Shown: positions 35,705 through 47,455 of the stretch, one piece after another | Layout: the number at the start of each line of letters is the position of its first letter | Position numbering within the stretch: position 1 is the stretch's first letter | NCBI GenBank assembly: GCA_022410635.1 | Contig: JAJVDF010000507.1 | Span: 160,506 to 224,505, forward strand | Direction of reading: 5' to 3' | Origin: Tretioscincus oriximinensis | Taxonomy: Eukaryota > Chordata > Lepidosauria > Squamata > Gymnophthalmidae | Length of the DNA: 64,000 nt | Translations under genes and position numbers: made by a program | The notes under the pieces: model-generated | Databases searched by the model: none | What the model was told of the DNA's origin: nothing | The model's input: only the letters and a program-made list of their open reading frames with translations

Positions 35705-36830
35705 TAGAGAGATATTTCTTTATTGGTATTTACAACAAACATATATAAATAATTCATAAATAATACAAATAATACAAATAACACACAAACTAACAAAGAT
35801 GCAAAACAGAAACTTATATAACATAAAAAGACTCCCTCCCTCTCCTCCCCTGCTCCTCTCCTGGAGAGTGCAAGAAGACTACAGCAAGAGTCTTTGGTCC
35901 ATAAGCATAGCTACAGTATGGGACAAAATTCCACATCTGTTATTTAACACCAAAATTAGAATCATAGAATCATAGAGTTGGAAGGGACCTCCAGTGTCAT
36001 CNGCGTCCAACCCCCTGCTCGATTCAGGATTCATGAAACCATCCCAGACAGATGACTGTCCAGCCTCTGTTTGAAGACTTCCAAGGAAGGCGAACTCACC
36101 ACCCCCTGTGGCAACCTGTTCCACTGGTTTATCACCCTGACTGTTAGAAAGTTTTTTCTGATATCTAATCTAAATCTACTCCCTTGCAGTTTCATTCCAT
36201 TGTTTCTAGTCCTTCCATGTGCTAATGATAACAGTGCTGATCCCTCTGCTCTGTGACAGCCATTCAGATATTTGTAGACAGCTATCAGGTCTCCTCTCAG
36301 TCTTCTCTTTTGCAGACTAAACATCCCCAGATCCTTTAACCGTTCCTCATAGGACATGGTTTCCAGGCCACTCACCATCCTTGTAACACTCTTTTGTACT
36401 TGCTCTAGTTTATCAATGTCCTTTTTAAATTGGGGCCCCCAGAACTGAACATAGGATTCCAAGTGTGGTCGTACCAAAGTACTGTAGAGAGGAATAATTA
36501 CTTCACATGAGCAAGATTCTATGCCCCTCTTGATACATCCCAGGATTGTGTTTGAATTAAATGATATCATTTTGTTCCTCAATGCTCTCCCATAACGGCC
36601 AATCTCTTTTCTCTTAGAGAGTCAAATATCATTAATTCAGCGAGATATTTGTACCACAGCAATATGGTCCATTTTTCTTTATGTTTCCAGTCGTGCGTGA
36701 TCACATTTTGNCCCGCCCATAAACACAATAGCACTTCAGACTGCTGGTGATAAATTGGAAACACAAGTGTTTTCCTATGAGAAGCAGCTAACAGTTCAAA
36801 CACAGCTAGAATACTGTAGATTTTTCACCA
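35705..36830 (-). pseudogene. L1-like LINE 3' end interrupted by CR1
   Basis: Outside the nested CR1 (35957-36590), the left part is an A/T-rich LINE tail in antisense (TTTCTTTATTGGTATTTACA). The right part, read on the minus strand from 36803, gives a degraded C-terminal ORF2-like segment (VITHDWKHKEKWTILLWYKY, then LAELMIFDSLREKR). Both match the ends of one lizard L1-like element split by the CR1 insertion. There is one N in the coding debris. Confidence 0.5.
35957..36590 (-). pseudogene. CR1 LINE, 5'-truncated, nested
   Basis: On the minus strand 36582-36031 is an open frame of 183 codons with CR1 ORF2 C-terminal blocks: LVRPHLESYVQFWGPQFKKD, SYEERLKDLGMFSLQKRRLR, RLDIRKNFLTVRVINQWNRL and the SPSLEVFKQRLD end. 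The 3' UTR with AATCATAGAATCATAGAGTT (complement form) ends at about 35957. It is a relatively young copy because the frame is long and intact, but it is truncated and cannot encode a whole protein. Confidence 0.92.
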
Positions 36831-38216
36831 TCCTGATTCCCAAGTGCTAGTTTTCATATAATAAAATTTTAAAAGCTTTCTTGTAGACAACTCAAACAAT
36901 GGAGATCATTTTGATTTTATGTTTCAGATATTTTGTAGACTTATAATGCACAATGATTGTATATCCAGATGAAATTTCCTCTACTGTGCTTTTAGTTCTT
37001 GCAGACTCAGATGGCAATTGAGAAAGAGATAAAGTGGATCATTTAAGAGGGGTGGAACATTCACTAAATTATTTCTGTCATTAAATCTATACAGGTCATT
37101 CCCACTTTCTGTCACTTTAAAGTGGCTGAAATGATAATGGTAAGCAATCCAATGGTTATTAGTGGACAAAACTGGGTGCAGTTCTGATTATGGGCTCATG
37201 AAATTCCTATAATAATGGTAGTCAACATTAATAGATTGTATCTCTCATAAATCTATCTGCTGAGCAGAGGTGATGAAACTTACAGTTTAACAATATCTGC
37301 CAGCCAGAAGAGATTATATGATTATGTGCCATCTGCTTTAGGATTATTTCACATAGTTAAGTACGCCTATCTGTCATTCTTCTTTAGTTTCTGTACTGAC
37401 TGGAAGCTATGTATAACATTCAGTACTACAGTATAGCGTATTTGTTTTATCACACAGGCAATATATATTCTCTTCATGAACAAGGATAACATCCCACACT
37501 GAGGTAGCAGAACAGGGTGATATACATTCAGATGGCCTGTTCCATCTCAGTTCCATTCACTGTATCCAATAAGCCCTTACTGACTCTGTCAAGACTTCCT
37601 AGCTGTGATAATTTCTCTGCTGATTGTCTTTTGGAAGACCTACTTTTGCCAGTGTTTCCTAAAACCACTGAGATATATCATTTGGATGACACATAAATCT
37701 TATTGTTTGGACATCCTAGTACAGTCCAAACTTTGTCTAAAGCAGGATTGAAGAATCGGTACAGAAAAGCTTCAACTGACTCTTTTATGCATATATTGAT
37801 AAAAGAAATACATTCTAAACATACTAATGATATTTTTTTNAAAAATTGATTGCAATTGATGCCTGCAAAATCTCTGAATTTTCTCTTTTCCCATAATCAT
37901 CAAAGTTGCAGCTCTACTATCCTGGTTTTTAATGGCAATTCTAACTCCACAGCCCTGGTCCAAAGTGTAATAGGGAGGCTGTCATAGCACTAGCATACAG
38001 ATTACAAGTATTTTTTCTGGTTTAACGGGAAAAGGTCATAGATCCAAAGATTGGTATTGGAGCAGGAATAGTGCTGCCTGTGCCCCAGTATTATATTCTC
38101 AGTCATTCTCCTTTTTAGTAACTTTTCTTAGTGCCTGTGTTTTCTTGAAGCATCTTCAAATTTGACAAGGAATGTCTGTTCCTACATAAAGTAGTACATG
38201 ACAACTACCCTATATA
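36831..38216 (+). other. Intron sequence without recognised features
   Basis: AT-rich, no exon or repeat family recognised. Confidence 0.5.
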
Positions 38217-38448
38217 AAGGGTGCTTCAAAAAATGTATACACACTTTGAACTTCCATAGAAAATTTATTTACTGTTCTACAAAGTTAAATTTCAGGATTT
38301 CACGATTTGAACAGTATTAACATTTGTTATTTATGTTTTATTTACATTGGACTTTAAGCTTTCTAATTTCCTGAAGTTTAACTTTGTAGAACAGTAAATA
38401 AATTTTCTATGGAAGTTCAAAGTGTGTATACATTTTTGAAGCACCCTG
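38217..38448. mobile_element. 232-bp mariner-type fold-back MITE
   Basis: TA on both sides. The arms of about 80 bp begin AAGGGTGCTTCAAAAAATGT (left) and CAGGGTGCTTCAAAAATGTA (from the right) and remain nearly identical through TTTATTTACTGTTCTACAAA. The centre is about 65 bp. Non-coding. Confidence 0.9.
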
Positions 38449-38516
38449 TATAAACTAAATTCATGCTGTGATCACTGAAGCACTCAATTCTTCTTCCTCT
38501 TCTTCCTCTTCTCCTA

Positions 38517-38735
38517 CTTATTATTATTATTACATTTATTTATAATGCCCTTTAACCAAAGAGTGTCTCACATAGCTTTTGTTGCCTGTGAAGTAGGCAG
38601 GGCTGAGAGAGTTCTAAAGAAGTGTAATTGGCTCAAGGTCACTCAGTTGGCTTCATGGAGAACTGTGGAATCAAACTGGGAGACTACCAAATAAGTGTCC
38701 AAAACTCTAGTCACTACATTATATGGCTATCATGA
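38517..38735 (-). mobile_element. Squamate tRNA-derived SINE, antisense, diverged
   Basis: Same order as the copies at 18229 and 35265 (GGGCTGAGAGAGTTCTAAAG, GGCTCAAGGTCACTCAGTTG, ATCAAACTGGGAGACTACCA) but with more substitutions and a shortened tail starting TTATTATTATTACATTTATT. Confidence 0.8.
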
Positions 38736-40126
38736 TGGGTTAATGTATGTATGCAGCCTTAAAATAACCACTGTGTATTGCAAAGCCCTATATGGATGAG
38801 TTGCAGGAAAAGAACTTCATTTCATTATTTTTCTTCCAAAATGACCCGAGGTGAGGAGACCAGCTTCAATTAATACTAATAACCAAACTTAACATGGCTT
38901 TATTGTCCTAGCCCAAAGCAAACAGTGCTGTATAATATCGGCATTTGTATTAGCCCTTCTTGCCTTCCCTTTGCAGATATCATAGCATTCCTCAAGCCCT
39001 AGTGCCATAGTAAGACAACTTTTGCCAGCAGAGACTGCAGCAATTTCTTTGATGAGAGCCTTATTACTTCTGGTGAATTTTTTGTGTGAAGTAGGAGAAA
39101 TGTTCTCTATTTAATGACCTAGCTTTGAAAAGTTTCTAGTAATGAAATTCTAGGAAAAAGCAGCAAACTCTTTGGATTCAGAGCTGACAAAGGCTTGTGA
39201 TAAGAAATCCAGAAGAAAAATTGTTACAGCTAATTCTCTCACTGTTTGAATACATGTGACCATGAGCGTGTTTGCACACTTACAAACACACACATCTCAT
39301 TTCGATTGCTGTGCTTTTGGCTTCTAGCAATGAGAACATCAAACCAGAAAAAGAAAAAGCTGCTCTCATTAGTTCTATTTGTCCTCTGTTGGTGACTTTT
39401 TCTCTCTTTGACTTTTTTCTGTCCTGCTGCTCCAAATAGGCAGTTAATGCAGAGGTGACAGTAGTTAATCATGTCAAAATCCTTGTCAGAGTGCCCTTCA
39501 TTTACTGCTAACAAGGAGAATTTTCACCTTGATTCAAATGCCATTTTAATTACTTAAAGACTGTAAATGTAGCTATCACATGTGGGGATGGATTGTATAT
39601 TTTTATTGTGGCAAAGTTTTAGTCTTGCAAACTCAAATTCCTAGAATGCATTTTTAATTAATTCCACACTGCATAAAATCTCCAGCTCCACACAGCATAA
39701 AATCTTTCCATGCAAGCAAATATGACTGGTTTTCTCTTTTTATATCCAAGTATGAAAACATGAAACATATAATTTGGAAACAGCAAGCAATTCTCGTAGG
39801 TTCAAACTAGGAAAATTCCTGTCTGGAAAGCAGAGAATTATCTGATTCCTAGCTTCTCCATGGAAGCTGGTAATGGCAAACTACTTTCTATATCTTTGCC
39901 AAGAAATCTGCATAGAGGTGCCCATGCTATCAACCGGAAGTTGTAACAGCAGCAGCAAATCATTTTTCGAAAATATATATTTGAATGATGGAGTATCTGG
40001 ATATCAAGGTTTCTGAATATCTGCTTAAACTGATAGATAAAATGTGAGGCTGGTGCTGAGGGCAGGAAAGCTGCTTTCATAACTGCCAGAATTCTCATTT
40101 CAATACCTTTCATAATGCAAAGTCAT
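38736..40126 (+). other. Intron sequence without recognised features
   Basis: No exon, RNA gene or repeat family recognised. Minus-strand frames near 39239 and 39838 have no domain. Confidence 0.5.
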
Positions 40127-40310
40127 TATCTATGGCCCTGTCCTTATGGAGACTTATTCTGGGTAACATCTTAGAATAGGAGCCTGCTATCCATATGCTA
40201 GTGCAGACTATGACAGGCCCCAAATGGGGCATGCCATATTCTGTACTAGCAGGTGAATGGCCAAGCTCTGTCCCGAGATGTTACCAGAATAAGACTGCGT
40301 GAAAATTCAA
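40127..40310. mobile_element. TTATTCT-family miniature element, most complete copy
   Basis: Inverted arms of about 55 bp. Left: GAGACTTATTCTGGGTAACA then TCTTAGAATAGGAGCCTGCT. Right, read inward: CAGTCTTATTCTGGTAACAT then CTCGGGACAGAGC. Length about 180 bp, non-coding. Target-site duplication not resolved. Confidence 0.7.
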
Positions 40311-41024
40311 TGAAAAGATTTGTGTGATAAATATTGAAGCAATGAGTGGGGATCTGGATTTCAACTAGTCTCTGTTAAATTAAACCCACATCTGATTATG
40401 ATTCTAAATAACACGAGTCTCTAGGTAGATCGCAAGCTATGTATACAGCAGAATTTCTCTACCTGAGGGTAGAAGGTTGAGCAACAAAAAGATATTCTCT
40501 TGATCCACCATCAGAGTGAGAGAACATGTATGAAAAATGACTATCATTTTTTCCCAAAAAAAACCCCAAAGAGAATGATTAGATAGTGACAAGGTAAACC
40601 AGATTTCCTGGTGTGTTCCCTCACTTTGAAAAAGNACTGGTTACAATATAAGCATAGATGGGGGCAAGAAAGGATAAAGAATTAATTAATGCAAGCCCCT
40701 CCCTTATCATTGTAATTGCTAAGGATGTAACATACAAATTAGACAAGCGTGTCCAGTTTCATGGACCTTCTTTAAAAATGTTGGTATTTATTAATATCCT
40801 TACATTTTCAAACTTCTCTTCTCTTATTATAGTACAGTGTAAAGTCAGAATGCATGCTAGCAACTCATATTGCTTTCCCATAATTATGCTCAATCTTTTA
40901 TAAATTTAATTTTAGTTTTCAAGTAAATATGTACCCCTCCTTCTACAATGTATCCTTTAGAGGTTTGGTTGAAACCCAGAGTTTATCTCCATAAAAACCT
41001 CTAAATCCCTCCTCTACATTGATA

Positions 41025-41110
41025 ATGATCTACAACTGATGAAATAGACTTGTTTATGAAAGTTCATGCCACCTTTTTTGCTTATTAGTCTCTAAAGCAC
41101 TACAAGACCA
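41025..41110 (+). repeat. Old amniote interspersed repeat fragment, copy 2
   Basis: CTGATGAAATAGACTTGTTT, ATGAAAGTTCATGCCACC and TTAGTCTCTAAAGCACTACA are the same blocks as at 31885-31975. Confidence 0.65.
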
Positions 41111-44100
41111 ATTTCCAACTCCACTTTCCATGTCTCATTCAAAATCTCTCTCCTTTTCATCTTTTCTATATCTGTCTAGCATTTGTACTTACTTAAGTCA
41201 TTGGAAAGCTATACATTCTTGAATCAATTGTTATCTTGGTTTCATTATTAACTCATAGAACTCTATAGGTTGTGTCTTTCATATTCACGTTACATATCCT
41301 GTGTGACTGAAGAATCTGAGTAAAATTAGCAAAATGACTTGACAGTTTTTAGCATTTTCTTATCAGTGAAACATCCTAAGTATCACTGCAGCTGCACTGC
41401 ACAGCTCTTACGTAAGGCCTTTCAAGAAATAGTCATAAAAGTATGCTCTATTCATATAAAGACAGTCTGCTTCCTCAGCATCTGGCAATTTAGTTTGTTC
41501 CCTTTGCCTGAAGGACATCTATTTTTCATTATTATAAAAGTTCTGCCATAAACACTCTCTTGTTTTCAAATGGGATGCTATTTTTCCTTCTTTGCTTTGT
41601 GATGATTTAGGCAGGTTATAAAGATCATGTCCAAAGTGCCTACATTAACAGCTCTTGTCTGGTTTCTGGCTATAGAGCAATAATTTTTATACTCCTGTCA
41701 CTATGATGGGTGACATTTAATGTACAGTGAAGGACAACAATGAATTATTATGCACTCTACAATGGATAACTGTTTTGCTAGAATNCTCAGTGTTAAGCAA
41801 TCTTCAGTTGTGAAAGCTGATGTCACTTTGAAAAGAAATGCCAGTTTTCATGTAACTTAGATTGAATGGCTCCACATAGAATTCATAAATGTAGAAATTT
41901 ATCCTTTAAATCCTTCATGCACAGTTCCATATTTTTATCTTAATTTAAAAGCCATTTATGCTCTGCAAAGAAGCATTAGAGAGCGAGCATAATCATCATT
42001 CACGAGTAAATATTTTATTTTCGACCTTCATTTTCAATTTATTTACATTTTTTCTAAATACATATTCATGCATTAAAAACACAAATATTGCTATTAAAGC
42101 TTCAATTTCAATGATTAATCTACTGACTTTAATTATTAGTCTCCTGAACATATCGTGTATAAAATAAAGTGCAATAAAAAGATATATATAGCAGTTATAT
42201 TAATATAACAAAGTTACCAGTATTATCCTTTACAAAACTGTTTGAAGTACTGGTAATGGAATATAATAAGTTTTAAGTGTGTAATATGTAGGAAACATTA
42301 TCATACAAATTGCTATATACATGTGCTTTTAATACGGTCAGGGATAAGAATTATGGAGTATACAGTATTTGGCCAATCCAGACTCCACAAAGTTATTATT
42401 TAGACACATCTAAATATAGTGGAATTAGTAAGCAATATCTGGATGCAGCCTAAGGTATATACAGTACTTCTGAATACTAACAGCTAATGATCATTCTATA
42501 TTCAACTGTAGGAAGACATGGTCATTATATAAAGAAGATAGAAGACATTACATCATCCAATAATAGTTTCCATTTAAATTGTGAACTACCTAACATAACT
42601 ACTAGTAATTATTAATAAAGATAACCAAATAACTTCCATTGAGTGTCTCTTTATGTATCATATGGTTCCTGTTTTGTTTTGACCTTTTGATAGTGTGTAA
42701 ATGATTATTTTAGTCATTATCCTATGCCCCTCACATTACAAAGAAAATATAAAAAACACTTGCCTTATTCTGCTAGCCACTTTTCTTCTTCTTCTTTTTT
42801 TAATCTTGGGCTCCCTGGGGCAGGAAAACTGTTTTTAGTCTTAGACAGTGTGTCAGCTCAATAAATATTTTCAGTAGGCTAGCTTCTGGGAACTATACTC
42901 AGCTTCTGCCCATTTGTTTCAATTTAGAAGCAATACAGACTCTGCTAAGTAAATCAGAGCAGCTAATTGTTTTAGTTTGTGGAAATGGTGGGCACAAAAT
43001 GTACAAATACTTTACTAGTTTAGCCATGTGACTCGTATTGTACAGATAGTAGAAAAAGGTCAAACAACAAGCAATGCACAAGAAGAGAGAAATATTTATA
43101 TATCTCTATGACTTAAAAGTTTAGTAATTTTTAATATGTCTAATATTTTAGGCATGTACAGTTTATGTTGCACATGAGGAAAAAAGATACATTCCTCATG
43201 TATGTATTTATTGGATCACAATTATGCTTTTCACACGAGTGTAACTTGGAAATTAACCCATGGCCTGAACTAATTTTAATACTAAAAACTATGAAAAGCA
43301 GGGAAATGAAATAACAAGTCAGGTGTCATTATTTCTCTTTTAGAAGATAAGCGTGGGAAGGGTAGGATTTTTTGCAGATGGCCATTCCTGGCTGGTCAAT
43401 GTCTGGACTGGCTTGATCCTTTTCCATACTATTTTCTGTTCCAACATGCAACGGAAATGCTAACATGATGGAGGGTGCCTTTCCCATTCCTCACAATGAT
43501 TGGATGAGGGCATGGGATGAGGTCCAGATACAAAGGCCTAAATCACATGTTCATATTTCTGCCAACCTGTTTCCCATGATAAATATGCTTTTAATATCTC
43601 CAGAGTAGTTACTTTTAAAGAGATATCCAAAAATGTCGGTTTATGNGCCTTTCCTTGCTGAGATATGGGATTTTTTTTTCAGTTTGAGGGTAGCTGATGC
43701 AACCATCCAAAAATCAAACCAAGCAAATAACCAAAGTCTGTCCTTAGACACTTGTTCACTCTTCAGTATGAATCTAATGATACAGGCTGTGTCTATGAAA
43801 GCTTTGGCATTCAGTTGTCCTTTTTTGTTTCATAATGGAATGGACAGCCAATATATAAAAAAGCAAGTTTTGTACTAAAACAGTCAATTAAAGAGACACA
43901 CTGGGCTGCTATTTGCACAGCCAAGGATAATGTTGTTCAAAAAATATTGTCAAGAGCATGTGCTGACAGGGATTAGTTTCTCTGTGAGTAAATCATTTAC
44001 AAGCCACATCATCCTGGCTCCCTATGATGTCCGTATGATGTTCAACGTAGAGATATCCCAAACTGCAATTTGTAAGAAGTTCACTTTGTAAGCCATTCTT

Positions 44101-44177
44101 ACAAATGTCTTAGAGAGGCTGTGAGGGGGCTTGACTGACAAGCACAAATTCTTCTCAACATATATAGTAATCCATAA
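41111..44177 (+). other. Long AT-rich intron block without recognised repeats
   Basis: About 3 kb with almost no identifiable repeat. No exon or RNA gene seen. Confidence 0.45.
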
Positions 44178-44300
44178 TCTTTCTGCACTGGGTCTTATTC
44201 CAGATTATGTCTACATGCTAGTGGGACCTGCAATAGTCTATTACTGTGCAAATGTCAGGTTCCTATTTTGAGATATAGTGCAGAAAGGACCTAATATATG
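44178..44300. mobile_element. TTATTCT-family miniature element
   Basis: Left end CTTTCTGCACTGGGTCTTAT, right end inward GTCCTTTCTGCACTATATCT. About 120 bp, non-coding, same family as 34430 and 40127. Confidence 0.6.
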
Positions 44301-45593
44301 GGGGCTCTGACACCTTATCAGAAGTGTAGCCATTATCATTGTCATCCTTTTATTGAATGACCCATTTACTTATTATACACATCGTAGTGTTTATACAGTC
44401 ATATACATTCACTGAAGTTTTATACTGTGTGTCTGCATGTCTGTGTGATACTGCGTATAAATGTGATATGGTCATCCCCACTGGACAACAACTGTAATTA
44501 CATTACTTTTGGCAAAGATGACCTTTGCACATATTTTCAAACTGTTAAAAGATGTTGAGTCATTTTTGCCTTCTCACCTAATATTTGAAAGAGTGTTGAA
44601 AAGAAATTGCTTATTGTAGGTTTTCAGTTTTGTCTTGTTTGTTTGTTTTCTTATAATGTTACTGGCATTATGACCATTACAAATCCAAGGCTGCAACTGT
44701 CATCTAAGTTGGTTCAGAATATGCACCTGAATATTTATTTTAATATATTAAATCTAAAGAACTTTGGTAAGTTTCCTGTTAATTTTCAATTTGGAAGTTA
44801 ACTTTAGCTACTCAGGTAGGCTATACGGAATGTGAAGCTTGAAAGCTGCTTAATGTGACATTGTGTATAAGTTGCGGCGTGGCAATCAGGTAAGCATTTT
44901 ACCTTGTGCACAGCAAGTCAAATCAGATTCTGAATGTTTTGCTTGAAAATTCATGTGGATACTCAGTGGGAAAAAGTGAGGAAATGTAATTGATGTAACC
45001 TGATAAAACAGTGTCTGTCGCCTATAATTCCAGCAAGCTTTAAATCTTGAGATTGTTATGTACAGATTATATTACTTAAATAGGTTCAGATGGACAACTA
45101 ATCTAGAAAGTGAATAAAAATACAGGAAGTTGTTTTTTGCAACTTCCATAAACCGCTGCTGTTGTTCTACAATCGTGATTTTTATATAAATTCAAATATA
45201 TATTTTACACTGAAGATAAAAGATTTAATAGTTATACTGAATAATTAATATACTGTACTTCTTTTTTGTCACTGTGAACACTGTTGTTTCAGTGTTTCCT
45301 CCTCTGCCTCTTCTTCCTTTGACAATTATTTTTATAAACTGGGAAAGAATTCTGCAATGCATTTAGCTTCCTTTTGGCATTCCAATATATAAAGCTGTTT
45401 ATCATTATGTATGTTTTATGTTATATAAATTCTGGAAGCCTATATGATCATAAGAAGTCAAACGTAAATGATTTAAAAATATTGACTATGAACAGGATAC
45501 AAACTTAATTATTTTGTGTATGTGTGTTTACATTGCTACTAGAACAGCCAATGTCTACCTGTTTTATCAATTTCTATGTATAGACGCAAATCA
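44301..45593 (+). other. Intron sequence without recognised features
   Basis: AT-rich. No family or exon recognised. Confidence 0.5.
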
Positions 45594-45596
45594 GCG

Positions 45597-46194
45597 GCAG
45601 CTGCTGAGGGCTCCCCAAGGAGTTTGGTGACGCCCCCTAAGGAGTTCTAATGTTATTACACTCATTAATGGCTCCATTCAAATCCCCACCTCCGCCCTCC
45701 AGCGGCATTATTTAAGTAAGCATGGGGTGTCATGAGAGTAGCTTTTTGTCTACCTAGACTGTGAGAGTCTGAGACTTACCTGGATTCTTGGAATGTCCAG
45801 CATTGGTAGCACAGCACTATATTGGGGAAACTCCCTGCCCTGTTTCCCAGTAGTTAAAGGGAACAAAGGAGAGGCCATCCAAGACAGCAGAACTCCGTTT
45901 CGTTCATTCATGCTGCTGCCTTGGATGGCTCTTCCCTCATTCCCTTTGACTGCTGGAAAACATGGTGCCACACAACTGGTTCCAGGCATGATTCCAGGAA
46001 TCCAGGTCAGTCTCAGACTTCCACAGTCAGAGCAGACAGAGAGCTGCTGCCATGCTGCTCCATTCTCACGTAAATAACACTGCTGGAGCGCGGAGATGGG
46101 GATTCGAATGGAGTCATTAATTAGGGTAATAATTATCATTAGAACTCCATAGGAGCATCACTGAATCCCCTGTGGAGTCCTCAGTGGCCACCAC
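45597..46194. repeat. Large imperfect inverted repeat (about 290-bp arms, 22-base loop)
   Basis: The left arm (45597-45890) and right arm (45913-46194) are reverse complements over most of their length with scattered mismatches and small indels. Examples are GGAGTTCTAATG (45641) against CATTAGAACTCC (46137-46148), ATGGCTCCATTCAAATCCCC against GGGGATTCGAATGGAGTCAT, and GAGGCCATCCAAGACAGCAG against CTGCTGCCTTGGATGGCTC. The loop is 45891-45912. The long reading frames on both strands arise from the symmetry. It is either a fold-back transposon or two copies of one repeat inserted head-to-head. The family is not recognised. Confidence 0.85.
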
Positions 46195-46720
46195 TAGCAA
46201 AAATGAATACTGTTATGCTCAGGCATGTAAAATATACGTTTTTCCAGTAATGTTATCTGGATTAGCCATAATTGACTACTATTGTAAACACACACTCATC
46301 CCTGAAATGAACTGGGATATAAATCATTCTTGCAAAACTCTAATTCATATGTAATGAAGATTTCATGGGGGGCGGGAATGGGATAATAAAGTCTAAGATC
46401 AGTCCACCTTCATAAATTCAGGACATTGAATGTTTCCTTAGTCTTTAAAGCCACTCTGCCACTAAATGAAAGTAGATACTGATAAATTGTTCTACACAGC
46501 ACAGGTGTGATGTTTGCTTAGTCAACTTTTACATCTAAAGTAGTTGATATNGATACTGGTCTATTATAAAACTGTTTCGATATTTATTGCCATTATCTTC
46601 ATCATCACCAACGTCATCATCAATTACCATCAATTACCAAACATTTGTATCCTGCCCTTGACTACCTGGTCTCAAAATGGTGACAACACTATGAGACACC
46701 ATAAATTATAAACTAGTGGT
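46195..46720 (+). other. Intron sequence without recognised features
   Basis: Nothing identified. A short ATC/ACC-rich stretch lies at 46595-46640. Confidence 0.5.
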
Positions 46721-46724
46721 GAAG

Positions 46725-47010
46725 CCCACACATGCAGGCTTGGATGTGACCACCTGCCTGCTTGCCAGGTGAAGAGGCAGCAGGGGGACACATATCTCCC
46801 TCACTTCATCTGGCAGATAGCCTGGTGTTGCCAGGTAGGCAGCCAAGGTTGCCTCTTTTGTGCATTGGTGAGCGTACAAAAGAGGCAGCAGAAAGAAATG
46901 ACATCTCCAGTTTCTACTGTTGCCATTTGTCATCGCAGCCAGTGGAAGGTCTCCTTTCTCTCTGCTGCCTCTTTCATGCAGCAATTGCCATTGGCAATGT
47001 GGGTCTTATT
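46725..47010. mobile_element. Unclassified GC-richer repeat with internal inverted motifs
   Basis: It contains AAAGAGGCAGCAGAAAGAAA (46878-46897) and, in inverted form, CTCTCTGCTGCCTCTTTCAT (46958-46977), with a further direct GAAGAGGCAGCAGGGGGA at 46771. The frames on both strands here follow from this structure. Family unknown. Confidence 0.4.
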
Positions 47011-47234
47011 AATGGTAAATACTGTCAAAAGATAATTTTATAAAAGCTTAACAGAATCACATTAATTTAATTGAGGGGATTTTTATATGTAGAAGTACAA
47101 ACTTTCCCAAACTTTCAAACTGTTTCTTTGGCTTTTTTTCTTATGCTATATTTTTGTTTCTGCTGCTATGTTTCTGGCAGAAATACATTGACAAATATCT
47201 GTGAATTTAAAATCAACATAAAGTGATGGAAACA

Positions 47235-47290
47235 TTTTATTGATGACCCTGGAGATTCCTTCCAACTCTATGATTCTATGGTTCTGTGGT
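47235..47290 (+). mobile_element. CR1 3' end fragment
   Basis: GATGACCCTGGAGATTCCTT followed by CCAACTCTATGATTCTATGG. Confidence 0.85.
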
Positions 47291-47382
47291 TATAACATGT
47301 TATCAGTTGGCCTAGGAATGTGGTTTTAAAACAAAGTTAATATATATTTCAAATTTAAGCACTTACAAAATTACAAATTCCA

Positions 47383-47455
47383 TAGAATCATAGAGTTGGA
47401 AGGGATCTCTAGGTTCATCTGTTCCATAATCCTATACAATGCAGGATTCACTGTT
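47383..47455 (-). mobile_element. CR1 3' end fragment, antisense
   Basis: CATAGAATCATAGAGTTGGA then AGGGATCTCTAGGTTCATCT is the antisense CR1 3' end, only about 100 bp from a sense copy. Confidence 0.85.

Noticed and set aside
45750..46139. 129-codon minus-strand frame and 94-codon plus-strand frame
   Set aside because: Mirror images caused by the inverted repeat. No domain recognised.
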